64,000 nucleotides of DNA from Paenibacillus endophyticus (GCF_014192395.1 NZ_JACHXW010000026.1:46498-110497); one strand, 5' to 3'; positions 34,703 to 43,312 are shown, counted from the first letter of the stretch. The notes: generated by a model not told the origin, from the letters alone. A program made the numbers and translations.

Positions 34703-35722
34703 ATGCAAATTACGAGGCATCCGAACAACCCGATTGTTGTGCCGGGAGGATATGACTGGCGGAAAGTAACGGTTTTTAACCCGGCGGTTATCATTGATAA
34801 CGATAAATTTTATATGATCGAAAGAACCGCGGAGTCGCTGACGCCATGCAAAAACTATTTGGGCTTGCTGGAGAGCGAGGATGGCGTGAACTTCACCCAT
34901 GTGAAGGACGAGCCGATTGTAACGCCGGATATGCTCGGTTTTCCTTATGGCAGCGTACAGGACCCGCGTCTGGTCAAGATTGACGGTACCTTCTATTTGA
35001 ATTATGCGCTACGTCCGTGTGCGATGAGTTATTATCCGACAGGCGCTGGCGTGCCTGCCAGATCCATTCCCGAATATCCGGATGGATGGGGGGAGCAGGA
35101 GGGGCATTGGCTGACTCGCTCATCCATTCTGAAATCGCAGAATTTGCTGGATTGGGAGTTTGTTGCTGATACTACGCCGCTGGATATTAACGATCGGGAC
35201 AACATTCTGTTCCCTGAGAAAATTAATGGCAAGTTCGTTCTGCTTCGCCGGCCGGAGGAATATGTGGGCGAGCAGTACGGAACAGAAAAAGCGGCAATGT
35301 GGATTACCTATTCCGATGATCTGATCCATTGGGAGGAGCCGAAGCTGCTTATCAAAGGAGAAAATCCGGAGTGGGAATCCCGCAAAATCGGCGGCTCCAC
35401 ACCTCCGATTAAGACCGACAAGGGCTGGCTTGTGCTGTATCATGGCGTGGACGAGGAGATTGTGTACCGTGTTGGAGCAGTTTTACTGGATCTGGAAAAC
35501 CCGGAGAAGGTGATCGCGCGTACCCGTCATTTCATTATGGAGCCGGAGGCTTATTATGAGAAGTTCGGCTTTCAAATTCCCAATGTCATCTTTCCGACAG
35601 GCAATGTCGTCAAGGATGGGCTGTTATACATTTATTATGGCGTGACCGATACGGCGATTGCGCTGGCTACAGTGCCGCTGGATGAATTGGTAGCGTATAT
35701 TCTGAACGAGCCGGAGCAATAA
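34703..35722 (+). CDS. GH130 beta-mannoside phosphorylase/hydrolase (339 aa)
   Basis: Five-bladed beta-propeller of family 130, which contains phosphorylases acting on beta-1,4-mannosides (including Man-GlcNAc and Man-Glc) and beta-1,2-mannosidases. The family's catalytic Asp motif is QDPRLVKIDG with Asp87; the substrate-site blocks ITRHPNNPIV and GGSTPPIKTDKGWLVLYHGV are intact. No signal peptide. AGGAGG precedes the ATG. A small CGGTAG/CTACCG hairpin lies at 34648-34669 ahead of it. As last gene of the operon it would cleave the beta-mannoside left after GH125 and GH38 action, giving mannose 1-phosphate if it is a phosphorylase. Phosphorylase versus hydrolase cannot be settled by eye. Confidence 0.88.
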   Translation: MQITRHPNNPIVVPGGYDWRKVTVFNPAVIIDNDKFYMIERTAESLTPCKNYLGLLESEDGVNFTHVKDEPIVTPDMLGFPYGSVQDPRLVKIDGTFYLNYALRPCAMSYYPTGAGVPARSIPEYPDGWGEQEGHWLTRSSILKSQNLLDWEFVADTTPLDINDRDNILFPEKINGKFVLLRRPEEYVGEQYGTEKAAMWITYSDDLIHWEEPKLLIKGENPEWESRKIGGSTPPIKTDKGWLVLYHGVDEEIVYRVGAVLLDLENPEKVIARTRHFIMEPEAYYEKFGFQIPNVIFPTGNVVKDGLLYIYYGVTDTAIALATVPLDELVAYILNEPEQ

Positions 35723-35730
35723 CAGGATAG

Positions 35731-35771
35731 CAGGGGCAAGTGATCCGGCTTCGGCCATTCACTTGCCCCTG
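35731..35771. terminator. Terminator hairpin between convergent GH130 and AraC genes
   Basis: Perfect 13-bp stem CAGGGGCAAGTGA / TCACTTGCCCCTG with a 15-nt loop, between converging stop codons; only a weak T-rich tail follows. Confidence 0.7.
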
Positions 35772-35785
35772 GTCTGTTTGGGCTG

Positions 35786-38116
35786 TTAGTAGGAAGGAGT
35801 ATTGCTTTGACAATGCTGCTTGCGGAATTGCCCCGGGGTTAAACCGCTGTCCTTCTTGAACTTGCGGATAAAGTTTGGGGCATCCAGATAGCCGACCCGC
35901 TCAATAATAATTTGGAGCGGGTCGTTGGTAACGATAAGCAGCCTTTTTACTTCGTTCATGCGCAGCAGCCAAATATAATGAGTGAAATTCATACCCATTT
36001 TTTCTTTGAAGCTGCGGCTAAGATAAGAAGTGGATACGGAAAAACGCAGGGCGATATGCTCAAGGCTCAGCGTATAGTCAGCAAAGTTCTGGTCGACGTA
36101 GGCAACCAAATCATCAATCAATGAGGGCTGGCTGGTTTCCGTCTGATGATTGACTTGCCTGCAAACCTCGCCGGCCAGCACGGCCAGCTTGTTCTCGAAT
36201 TCCTCGAGCGTGTCAAAGGAAGCGAGCGCAGGCACGCGGCCAAACACGTCGCCCATGTCCAAATCAGCAGCGGTTCGTAACATCGTATTGAGTATGTCGA
36301 AGCATATAAGTCGCAATATAGGGACAGAAAGCGACTCCTGCTTAATTTCCTGCACCATGCCGGCAAGCATGGACTGTGCCAGCGGCTCGTTTCCTTGCTT
36401 TAGGCTTTGCTCCAGCCTAAGAATCGTTTTTTTGGACAGCCAGAACGTTGCCTGCGACACTGCCTGCTTATTCTGGAGATGATCAAAGAAGGTGATGCCC
36501 GGCTCTCCCGGCTGCCGATAATCAAGGGCGGTCGAGGCTTCTATAAAAGATTGGTTGATCTTTGACAAGCTGGGATATATCGTGCCCACGCCTATATGCG
36601 GCAGCGCATCCGTCTGTTCCAGAAGCAGCGCCCGAATGTTCTCAAAAAGGCTGTTAATCGCAGCTTCTTGCCGTTCGGGCTCTTGGTCTGGCAACAGTAC
36701 CATAAGCGCAAAACGGTCACGGACAGAAAATTCAACGCCATATACTTGAATCTCAAGCTCTGGAAATGACAATTGGCTGAGCAGCTCCAGTTGAAGCATA
36801 TGATCCGGCTGACGGGGTTCGTCTTCCGGCGGAGAATCCCAGGAGAGCACAGCCGTGAAATAAGCTACTCCGGCATTCGGGGGCTCAAGCCCTGTCTCCA
36901 TAATCATTCGTTCGATCTCGGGATCGTTTGGTTTGCCATGCTTCAGCAGCAGCATGAGGCATTGATTGCGGACAAACGGCGTCTGCCAGTGAATACGCGC
37001 CTTATAGTCGCGAAAGGTCTGGGTAATCCATTCCCATTCGTTTCGTACCTTGAGCGCTTCATCACGGCTGCCTGTTTGCAGCCTGGCAAAGTCTATCAGA
37101 TTTTTGATCGGATGATACTGGCGTCTCGCCAAAATAATGGCTACCACAATGCCGGTCAGAGCCGCGATAGTAAATACGAGCATGATCAGCGTTTTGATGT
37201 GGACCACGCTTTCAAAGAACTGGTAGGTCGGCATAGTGGTCGCGTAGCTCCAGCCGTTCTCGGTGGATTTGACCGCTACAACGGATTGCGTCTCCCCATC
37301 CAGACGGATGCTGTGTATGCCTGTCTCAAGCTCTGCAATGTCAGTCAGTGCTTCCCTAGAGAGCGCTGTTCCGTTCGTATTGGAGGTCAGTACCTCGCCG
37401 GTGGGCGACAGAATGTAGCTGTTGCCCTTGTACTGGTTAAGTATGGTGTCCATAAGACCGGTAATCTTGGCTTCCTTGAGCAGAAACATGACCGACCCGT
37501 ACGGGTAGGGATCACTGGGTTTGATCGGGATGAGCAATGTAAGCAGAGCTTCCTCTCTCGAATAAATGGAGACAGGCTCGGCGGGACGAATAAGTGGAGC
37601 AGTGGAGTCGTTAAGCGCTTTCAATAAACCTGCGCTGCTCCAATTATGATAGATATATACCTTGTTGAAGAGGGTCATCGGATTGGTCATGCCTTCATAG
37701 GAATATATTTCGTCCCTGTCATGGTAATAGAGAAAGAGCTGCTCCACAATGCTGCTGTTGGCCGTGTAGCTCGCGAGCGTGTTAATGCCTTCCCGACTGC
37801 GATAGGGATCGCTCATCATATAGGGAGTCAAATGCTCGTCATAGGATATACGGCTGGCGATTTCGTAGAGATCAGACATATGGCCATCAATAGTCAGCTT
37901 GACTTGCGTCAATTGATTAAGGTTGGCCCGCTCGATTTCCGAGCGCAAATTGTAGGCTGCATTTTCATAAATAAAGATCGTTACGACTGTAAGCGGAACC
38001 AGAAACATGAAAATGTATGACGCTGCATATTTGAACAGCAGGCGAGATTTGTATTGGCTCCAATATTTGCTGATGTATTGAGTCAGTGTATTTGCTTTTA
38101 TTTTGAATTGATGCAC
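35786..38116 (-). CDS. Membrane-bound AraC-family one-component regulator (776 aa)
   Basis: Single-protein sensor-activator of the kind common beside Paenibacillus glycan loci. Order: cytoplasmic N-terminus; helix near 28-50 (YIFMFLVPLTVVTIFIY); extracellular Cache-like domain to about 305; second helix near 310-332 (IMLVFTIAALTGIVVAIILA); a cytoplasmic linker; and a C-terminal AraC/XylS domain with LEHIALRFSVSTSYLSRSF and ending near DSGLTPGQFRKQH. There is no kinase or receiver domain, so signal passes directly from outside the cell to DNA. The upstream ATG (38137) has no SD; GTG 38116 has AAAAGGAG seven bases before it. It converges on the GH130 gene and diverges from the amidohydrolase, and probably controls one of these operons. 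Confidence 0.85.
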   Translation of the reverse strand: MHQFKIKANTLTQYISKYWSQYKSRLLFKYAASYIFMFLVPLTVVTIFIYENAAYNLRSEIERANLNQLTQVKLTIDGHMSDLYEIASRISYDEHLTPYMMSDPYRSREGINTLASYTANSSIVEQLFLYYHDRDEIYSYEGMTNPMTLFNKVYIYHNWSSAGLLKALNDSTAPLIRPAEPVSIYSREEALLTLLIPIKPSDPYPYGSVMFLLKEAKITGLMDTILNQYKGNSYILSPTGEVLTSNTNGTALSREALTDIAELETGIHSIRLDGETQSVVAVKSTENGWSYATTMPTYQFFESVVHIKTLIMLVFTIAALTGIVVAIILARRQYHPIKNLIDFARLQTGSRDEALKVRNEWEWITQTFRDYKARIHWQTPFVRNQCLMLLLKHGKPNDPEIERMIMETGLEPPNAGVAYFTAVLSWDSPPEDEPRQPDHMLQLELLSQLSFPELEIQVYGVEFSVRDRFALMVLLPDQEPERQEAAINSLFENIRALLLEQTDALPHIGVGTIYPSLSKINQSFIEASTALDYRQPGEPGITFFDHLQNKQAVSQATFWLSKKTILRLEQSLKQGNEPLAQSMLAGMVQEIKQESLSVPILRLICFDILNTMLRTAADLDMGDVFGRVPALASFDTLEEFENKLAVLAGEVCRQVNHQTETSQPSLIDDLVAYVDQNFADYTLSLEHIALRFSVSTSYLSRSFKEKMGMNFTHYIWLLRMNEVKRLLIVTNDPLQIIIERVGYLDAPNFIRKFKKDSGLTPGQFRKQHCQSNTPSY

Positions 38117-38147
38117 AAGAACGCTCCTTTTCTTCATTCATATAAAC

Positions 38148-38161
38148 ATTATAACGTTATA
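38148..38161 (-). promoter_or_regulatory. Palindrome overlapping the AraC-gene -10 box
   Basis: TATAACGTTATA (38150-38161) is a perfect 12-bp palindrome, and the minus-strand TATAAT (38153-38148) overlaps it. It lies between the regulator gene and the amidohydrolase operon, so a repressor such as the GntR protein at 42220 could act here. The binding factor is not identified. Confidence 0.4.
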
Positions 38162-38178
38162 TTTATTTTGATGCTAGA

Positions 38179-38207
38179 TTGTGTTAAGCTGTTTTTGAAA
38201 AAATAAT
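38179..38207 (+). promoter_or_regulatory. Candidate promoter of the amidohydrolase operon
   Basis: TTGTGT (38179-38184), 17-bp spacer, AATAAT (38202-38207), about 58 bp upstream of the GTG start. Confidence 0.45.
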
Positions 38208-38264
38208 TGGAGCAGCTTTTCGAATGGGCATGGGGTAAAAGAGCCAGAGAGGGGCAGGAATGAA

Positions 38265-39365
38265 GTGAAGGATTTTATTTTGCACAATGTCAGGCTATTG
38301 TCAGGCGAGAAGACGGCGATTGTAGTCAGCGGCGGGCGGATTATTAATATAGCGCCACAGCTCCCGGCAAATGCGGCAGGCTGCAGAATGGATGGCAGGG
38401 AGGCCTATGTTTCCAGCGGCTGGATTGATTTGCATGTTCACGCAGATGCCGCTCTGGAGCCCTATGGAGATGAAATCGATGCGATAGGCATCGCTCAGGG
38501 CGTTGCCACAATTGTGGATGCGGGCAGCTGCGGAGCTGATCGCATCGGCGGTTTGCATGCAGCAAGCCAGAAAGCGCTAACCAATGTGCTTGCCCTGCTG
38601 AATGTATCGCATATCGGCTTGACACGGACGGATGAGCTCTCGCAGCTGGCCTGGTTGAACGAGCAGCTGCTGCGTGAAGCGGCCGAACGGTATGGCAAGT
38701 TTATTGTGGGCTTGAAGGCGAGAGTAAGCAGCAGTGTAGTCAAAGAGCAGGGAATTGAGCCGCTGCGCCTGGCTCGCGGCTTTGCTGATCGGCTGGACTT
38801 GCCTCTCATGCTGCACATCGGCTCGGGGCCGCCTTCCATCACAGAGATTCTGCCTTATTTGCGCGGCAATGATGTGATTACACATGCTTTCAACGGCAAG
38901 GCTAACGGATTGTTTAATGAGCAGGGGAGAGCGATACCCGAGCTTGTTGCCGCAATGGAGCGCGGTGTGCTGCTGGATGTCGGCCATGGCACGGCAAGCT
39001 TCTCGTTCAAGGTGGCAGAGCGTGCGCGTGCGGCAGGAATTGCACCAGACACAATCAGTACGGATATCTATCGCGGCAATCGGCTGAACGGGCCTGTGTA
39101 CAGCATGGCGCATACGCTTGATAAATTTCTTCTTCTTGGTTATTCGCTTGAAGAAACGATTGCACGGGTGACAAGCATGCCCGCAAGCTGGTTGAAGCGT
39201 CCGGAGCTTGGGCGGATGCAGAAGGGTGACATCGCGAATTTAACCATTTTTTCAGTGCAAGAAGAAGAGGTATCCCTGACAGATTCAGAGGGAGAAACTC
39301 GGATGGGGATGCAGCATATCAGACCGGAAGGGGTAGTTGTAAATGGCAAGTACATTGCAATCTAA
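38265..39365 (+). CDS. Amidohydrolase-superfamily metallohydrolase, COG3964/EF_0837 type (366 aa)
   Basis: Zinc-dependent (beta/alpha)8 hydrolase. Metal ligands are complete: His57 and His59 in DLHVHAD, Lys151 (candidate carbamylated Lys) in VGLKARVSS, His184 in LMLHIGSG, His207 in ITHAFNG, and catalytic Asp267 in STDIYRGN. This matches the EF_0837/AHA_3915 group, often labelled deacetylase, in which some members hydrolyse acetylated alpha-hydroxy acids in vitro while the physiological substrate is unsettled. GTG start after AGAGGGGCAGGAA. It overlaps the next gene by 23 bp. Position ahead of ammonia-lyase, aldolase and kinase genes suggests it removes an acyl group from the pathway's entry compound. 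Confidence 0.85.
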   Translation: MKDFILHNVRLLSGEKTAIVVSGGRIINIAPQLPANAAGCRMDGREAYVSSGWIDLHVHADAALEPYGDEIDAIGIAQGVATIVDAGSCGADRIGGLHAASQKALTNVLALLNVSHIGLTRTDELSQLAWLNEQLLREAAERYGKFIVGLKARVSSSVVKEQGIEPLRLARGFADRLDLPLMLHIGSGPPSITEILPYLRGNDVITHAFNGKANGLFNEQGRAIPELVAAMERGVLLDVGHGTASFSFKVAERARAAGIAPDTISTDIYRGNRLNGPVYSMAHTLDKFLLLGYSLEETIARVTSMPASWLKRPELGRMQKGDIANLTIFSVQEEEVSLTDSEGETRMGMQHIRPEGVVVNGKYIAI

Positions 39366-40455
39366 ATATGGCCTTAAACGGGTTGTGAATGCCAGTGGGC
39401 GCATGAGCATTCTTGGCGTATCCGCACCGACGGATAACGTAATGGAAGCGATGAAGCAAGGCGGTCAGAGCTATGTTGAAATCGCTGAATTGGTAAAGCG
39501 CTCCGGAGAGCATGTCGCTTCAGTTATGGGTGCAGAGGGAGCGGTCGTTGTTAATTCGGCGTCTAGCGGCATCGCGTTGTCTGTTGCGGCTGTAGTGACA
39601 AGAGGATCGGAGCGTGCCGCACTTCGTCTTCATCAGGATCCTATATTGAAAAACGAGATCATTATGTTCAAGGGCCACAATGTCCAATACGGGGTGCCGG
39701 TCGAAACGATGATATATTTAGGCGGCGGGAAGCTGGTCGAGGTTGGCTACGCAAACGAGGGACATGCGGACCATCTCGAGCAGGCGATTGGCGAGCGCAC
39801 GGCGGCTATCCTGTTTGTCAAATCCCATCATTGCGTACAAAAAAATATGATTGGCCTAGAGGAAGCGCAGCAAGTAGCCAAGCGACATGGGGTACCGCTC
39901 ATTGTGGATGCAGCGGCGGAGGAGGATCTCTATAGCTATGTCAAGCTTGCGGACTTAGTCATTTACAGCGGCTCCAAGGCTATAGAAGGCCCGACCTCGG
40001 GGATTGTGGCAGGTCGAAGGCCGTATGTGGATTGGGTGCGCATGCAGCTTCACGGAATCGGCCGCAGTATGAAGGTAGGCAAGGAGGTTGTTTTTGGGCT
40101 GCTGGCCGCACTTGACGAATATCTGGTCAAGGAAGATAAAAGCGGGCAGGAGAAACAGGCGCTAGAGCAACTGAAGGTGCTGTCGGATTTGCCGGGAGTG
40201 TCTGTGGCTATCGTACAGGATGAAGCAGGACGCTCCATATTCAGAGGCAGGATTAGGCTGGATGCATCCGTCGCGGGCATTGGCGCGGGTGAAGTGAACG
40301 ATCAGCTCCGCGAGGGGGATATTGCGGTGTATACGCGGGATTACGGCGTGCGCCAAGGCTACTTTGATCTGGACCCGCGTTCCCTTCAGGGAGATGATCT
40401 TGAAGTTATCATTGAGCGTATACAACAAATTGTAGGAGGGGAAACACATGTCTAA
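39343..40455 (+). CDS. DgaE/SelA-like PLP-dependent ammonia-lyase (370 aa)
   Basis: Fold-type I PLP enzyme. The expected Schiff-base lysine is Lys212 in YSGSKAIEGPTSG, with VDAAAEEDL before it as the cofactor Asp motif and GLKRVVNASGRMS at the N-terminus. This family (EF_0838, TIGR01437-like) includes Salmonella DgaE, which converts D-glucosaminate 6-phosphate into 2-keto-3-deoxygluconate 6-phosphate and ammonia. The same chemistry on a related 2-amino sugar acid is inferred here. It overlaps both neighbours (23 bp upstream, 8 bp downstream), so the five-gene set is translationally coupled. No selenocysteine machinery is nearby, which argues against SelA itself. Confidence 0.85.
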   Translation: MASTLQSKYGLKRVVNASGRMSILGVSAPTDNVMEAMKQGGQSYVEIAELVKRSGEHVASVMGAEGAVVVNSASSGIALSVAAVVTRGSERAALRLHQDPILKNEIIMFKGHNVQYGVPVETMIYLGGGKLVEVGYANEGHADHLEQAIGERTAAILFVKSHHCVQKNMIGLEEAQQVAKRHGVPLIVDAAAEEDLYSYVKLADLVIYSGSKAIEGPTSGIVAGRRPYVDWVRMQLHGIGRSMKVGKEVVFGLLAALDEYLVKEDKSGQEKQALEQLKVLSDLPGVSVAIVQDEAGRSIFRGRIRLDASVAGIGAGEVNDQLREGDIAVYTRDYGVRQGYFDLDPRSLQGDDLEVIIERIQQIVGGETHV

Positions 40456-41203
40456 GCTGGAGAAACGCCTATACAAAAACAGGGCGGCACTTAATGTGCT
40501 GACAGGATCATTGGAAAATACGAAGCAGGTTTTCGCTGCGGCAGAAGGGCATGTCGTGGTTGGAATTTTGTCCAAAAGCTATAATACGGTCGAAGCGGCT
40601 GTGGAGGCCATGCGAGTGCATGGGGCGTATGTTGAGGACGCGGTATCGATTGGACTGGGCGCAGGCGACAACCGCCAGGCGGCGGTTGTGGCGGAGATCG
40701 TGCGGGAATACGAGGGCGCGCATATCAATCAGATTTTCCCTGCTGTAGGGGCTACCAGAGCTAACCTCAAGGAACGCGCGGGCTGGATTAATGCGCTCGT
40801 ATCTCCATGCGGCAAGGCAGGCTATGTGAATATTTCAACCGGCGTCCATAGTGCGCAGCTTGAGCAGAAGGCGATTGTGCCTGTAGAAGCGGCCATTGCG
40901 TTGGTCCGGGATATGGGCGGAAATGCCTTGAAGTATTATCCGATGCACGGGCTGCGCTACGAGGAGGAGTACCGTGCCGTGGCTGCGGCCTGCGCAGTTG
41001 CGGGATTTGCGCTGGAGCCTACAGGCGGCATTGATATGGATAATTTTTCCGATATCTTGGAAATTGCGCTGAAGGCGGGTGTGCCTCAAGTCATTCCACA
41101 TGTGTACACTTCGATTATTGACTCGGCTACTGGTGAAACAAGACCTGAGCAGGTGAGACAGCTGCTAGAGTCTCTCAAGCATTTGGTGGACAAATATGAG
41201 TAA
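40448..41203 (+). CDS. DgaF/EF_0839-type KDGP aldolase (251 aa)
   Basis: Class I-type (beta/alpha)8 aldolase of the EF_0839/DgaF family, distinct from standard Eda. Members cleave 2-keto-3-deoxy-6-phosphogluconate into pyruvate and glyceraldehyde 3-phosphate. Recognisable blocks are EGHVVVGILSKSYNT, DAVSIGLGAGDNRQ, QIFPAVGATR and ALKYYPMHGL, where the Lys before YYPM is a candidate Schiff-base residue, plus EPTGGIDMDNF for phosphate binding. AGGAGGGG precedes the ATG. It overlaps the previous and next genes by 8 bp each, so lyase, aldolase and kinase are made together. Confidence 0.85.
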   Translation: MSKLEKRLYKNRAALNVLTGSLENTKQVFAAAEGHVVVGILSKSYNTVEAAVEAMRVHGAYVEDAVSIGLGAGDNRQAAVVAEIVREYEGAHINQIFPAVGATRANLKERAGWINALVSPCGKAGYVNISTGVHSAQLEQKAIVPVEAAIALVRDMGGNALKYYPMHGLRYEEEYRAVAAACAVAGFALEPTGGIDMDNFSDILEIALKAGVPQVIPHVYTSIIDSATGETRPEQVRQLLESLKHLVDKYE

Positions 41204-42209
41204 AATTGCTGCGTTCGGCGAGGTGATGATGAGGCTTGAAACACCTGGCTACAGTACGCTTGCGCAGGAGAATCAGCTTAACTATTCCTTCTCGGGCACC
41301 GGTGTCAATGTACTGTCGGCGATGTCCCGGTATGGTCATGAGGCTTATCTCATTTCTGCGCTGCCGAACAATGCGCTGGGCGAGGCGGCGGCAGCGAACT
41401 TGCGCAAGCTGGGATTGTCCATCCGCCATATTATGCGCTCGGGACAGTATCTGGGCATGTACTTCTTGGAGAAGGGGTTTGGCGCAAGGGCAAGCAAGGT
41501 CACGTATAACGACCGCTTAGGCAGCAGCTTCAATACGGCAACGTTTGGCGATCAGCAGCTGGCTGCGGCGGTCGCAGAGGTGGAGGTGCTCCACTTTTGC
41601 GGTATTACGCTGGCGATGAACGATCAGGTTCGCAGCAATATGCTCCGCCTTGCTCGGGAAGCGAAGCGACAGGGACGGACGGTTGTATTTGATTGCAATT
41701 ATCGGCCGACGCTGTGGGGGAAAGATGGTTATGAGCGGGCAAAATGTCATTATGAGCAGATGCTTCAGCTTGCGGATATCGTTATGATGAACGAAAAGGA
41801 TGCCATGCTAGTGCTGGGAATGCCGACAGCTGCACTTGAGCGGGAGCAGCAGTTGCAGGAATTGCTTCCGGCAGTGGCGAAACAGTATGATATCCAGACG
41901 ATCGCAGGCACTCATCGGCGCATTAACGGAGACAACACGCATTCGCTAAAGGGATTTATATACAGCAATGATCGTCTCGTTCTGGGCAGAGAGCATAGCT
42001 TCTCTGTGTATGATCGCTTAGGCGCAGGCGATGCGTATGCCAGTGGTATTATAGACGGCCTGCTGCGCGGGCTTCCTTTGGAGCAAGTGGTTGAATTTGC
42101 AGCGGCAGCTGCAAGGCTGGCCCACACGATTCCGGGGGATACGCCGCTGTCCACGCGCGAGGAAGTTGAGAAGGCTATCCATAACGAGACAGGTGATGTG
42201 GAAAGGTAG
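41196..42209 (+). CDS. PfkB-family sugar kinase, KdgK-like (337 aa)
   Basis: Ribokinase-fold kinase closest in appearance to 2-dehydro-3-deoxygluconokinase. N-terminal AFGEVMMRLETPGYSTLAQ, the substrate block VVFDCNYRPTLW typical of KdgK (normal form FDLNYRP), and the C-terminal DRLGAGDAYASG with catalytic Asp279 are all present. It would phosphorylate a keto-deoxy acid before aldolase cleavage, which suits a pathway in which the substrate enters unphosphorylated through an ABC importer or other carrier instead of a PTS. It overlaps the aldolase gene by 8 bp. The nonstandard DCNYRP suggests the substrate may differ from plain KDG. Confidence 0.85.
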   Translation: MSKIAAFGEVMMRLETPGYSTLAQENQLNYSFSGTGVNVLSAMSRYGHEAYLISALPNNALGEAAAANLRKLGLSIRHIMRSGQYLGMYFLEKGFGARASKVTYNDRLGSSFNTATFGDQQLAAAVAEVEVLHFCGITLAMNDQVRSNMLRLAREAKRQGRTVVFDCNYRPTLWGKDGYERAKCHYEQMLQLADIVMMNEKDAMLVLGMPTAALEREQQLQELLPAVAKQYDIQTIAGTHRRINGDNTHSLKGFIYSNDRLVLGREHSFSVYDRLGAGDAYASGIIDGLLRGLPLEQVVEFAAAAARLAHTIPGDTPLSTREEVEKAIHNETGDVER

Positions 42210-42219
42210 GGGACATTCG

Positions 42220-42942
42220 GTGTCCATTTCACGAAAAAAGGGTCCGCTCTATTTGCAAATCAAAAATATTATAAAGGATCGGATCATGCACGGAGTATAT
42301 CCGCTTGGGAGTTTCGTCCCGGCGGAGCCGTTGTTGGAGCAGGAGTTTCAAGTAAGCAAGATGACAGTGCGCAATGCGATTCGTGAGCTTTCCACAGAAG
42401 GCTACGTCGAGAGAAAGAGCGGGGTAGGCACAATCGTGCTGCGCAATACGTCCTCCACCAAACTATCCAAGGGTAAGCGCTTCACAGAGCTGCTGGTGGA
42501 ACAGGGACATCGCATGGAGAAACGGCTGCTCGGAGCAGAGATGGTGAATACGAAGACAAATGCTGAACTGCTGGAGCTGTTTGGAGAGAGCTGCCAACGC
42601 ATTGAGCGGCTGTATTTGCTGGATGAGCAGCCTTATATTCATTTTCAGCATTATATTACGCCGGGCGTCGCACTGGTGCAGGCCGAAAACGATAAAGGTG
42701 CATTATTCTCTTCCTTGTATGAATGGCTGGAGGAGAAAGAAATCACGCTGGAAGGCTTCCGTGATCGCTTTCTTGTAGAGGCGGCAGCAGCGGAGAGCGC
42801 CGCCGTTCTAGGGGTGGAGCCGGGAACGCCAGTGCTCAAACGGCTGCGGCGCTCCTATGATAGCGAAGGCAATCTCATTGAATACAGCATCGGAATTTAC
42901 AACACGCAGCTGCATCCCTACTTGGTTAGCTACGACGCTTGA
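42220..42942 (+). CDS. GntR/HutC-family regulator with UTRA domain (240 aa)
   Basis: Winged helix-turn-helix repressor at residues ~8-75 (PLYLQIKNIIKDRIMHG, FQVSKMTVRNAIRELSTEGY) joined to a UTRA ligand-binding domain (~90-238, ending GIYNTQLHPYLVSYDA). The frame extends upstream into the kinase gene; GTG 42220 is chosen because AGGTAGGGG lies seven bases before it, and it follows the kinase stop by 10 bp. As last gene of the operon it probably represses it until a pathway intermediate binds; TATAACGTTATA near 38150 is one possible operator. Confidence 0.88.
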   Translation: MSISRKKGPLYLQIKNIIKDRIMHGVYPLGSFVPAEPLLEQEFQVSKMTVRNAIRELSTEGYVERKSGVGTIVLRNTSSTKLSKGKRFTELLVEQGHRMEKRLLGAEMVNTKTNAELLELFGESCQRIERLYLLDEQPYIHFQHYITPGVALVQAENDKGALFSSLYEWLEEKEITLEGFRDRFLVEAAAAESAAVLGVEPGTPVLKRLRRSYDSEGNLIEYSIGIYNTQLHPYLVSYDA

Positions 42943-43001
42943 ACGGAATTGAAAATATGCTCATAGGTTCCATACGTGGAGCTGCAAGCTGGCTATGCAA
43001 G

Positions 43002-43049
43002 GAAGAGCTATCGTAGGCACATTTGCTTTGCGAAAAAGCTCTTCTTTTT
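43002..43049 (+). terminator. Probable terminator of the amidohydrolase-GntR operon
   Basis: GAAGAGCT / AGCTCTTC stem with a 27-nt loop and a TTTTT tail, about 60 bp after the GntR stop codon. Confidence 0.55.
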
Positions 43050-43087
43050 CATGTGCCGGAATAAAAAGACTACGGTAAGAAAATGGT

Positions 43088-43282
43088 TATGTGGTACCTG
43101 CGGCTAAGACGGGAAATGCGATTATTGAAACCCAATCCAATGGCGGTGCATATTCCTTGCTGCTTAGTATCAATAATTCCACTGACATTGCCAAAAGCTT
43201 AGGCACAATGGATACGAATATTAGCATCCAAGCGAATATATCGCTGGTTGAAATGGCTAAACAAATTTGGATCGACCTATAG
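43088..43282 (+). pseudogene. C-terminal fragment of an unknown protein
   Basis: The frame from GTG 43091 reads protein-like sequence ending ISIQANISLVEMAKQIWIDL, resembling the last strand and helix of DUF4367-like domains of anti-sigma-factor or outer-cell proteins, but it has no SD and stops lie just upstream in frame. A hairpin terminator follows. I read it as the tail of a gene whose front has been deleted. Confidence 0.35.
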
Positions 43283-43312
43283 CGATTGAACTCCATGGGT
43301 CATTAAAAGAAA

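Noticed and set aside
36773..38020. Plus-strand open frames of 284 and 124 codons
   Set aside because: Both lie opposite the AraC regulator gene, which has clear domains; no SD or protein-like motifs in the plus frames.
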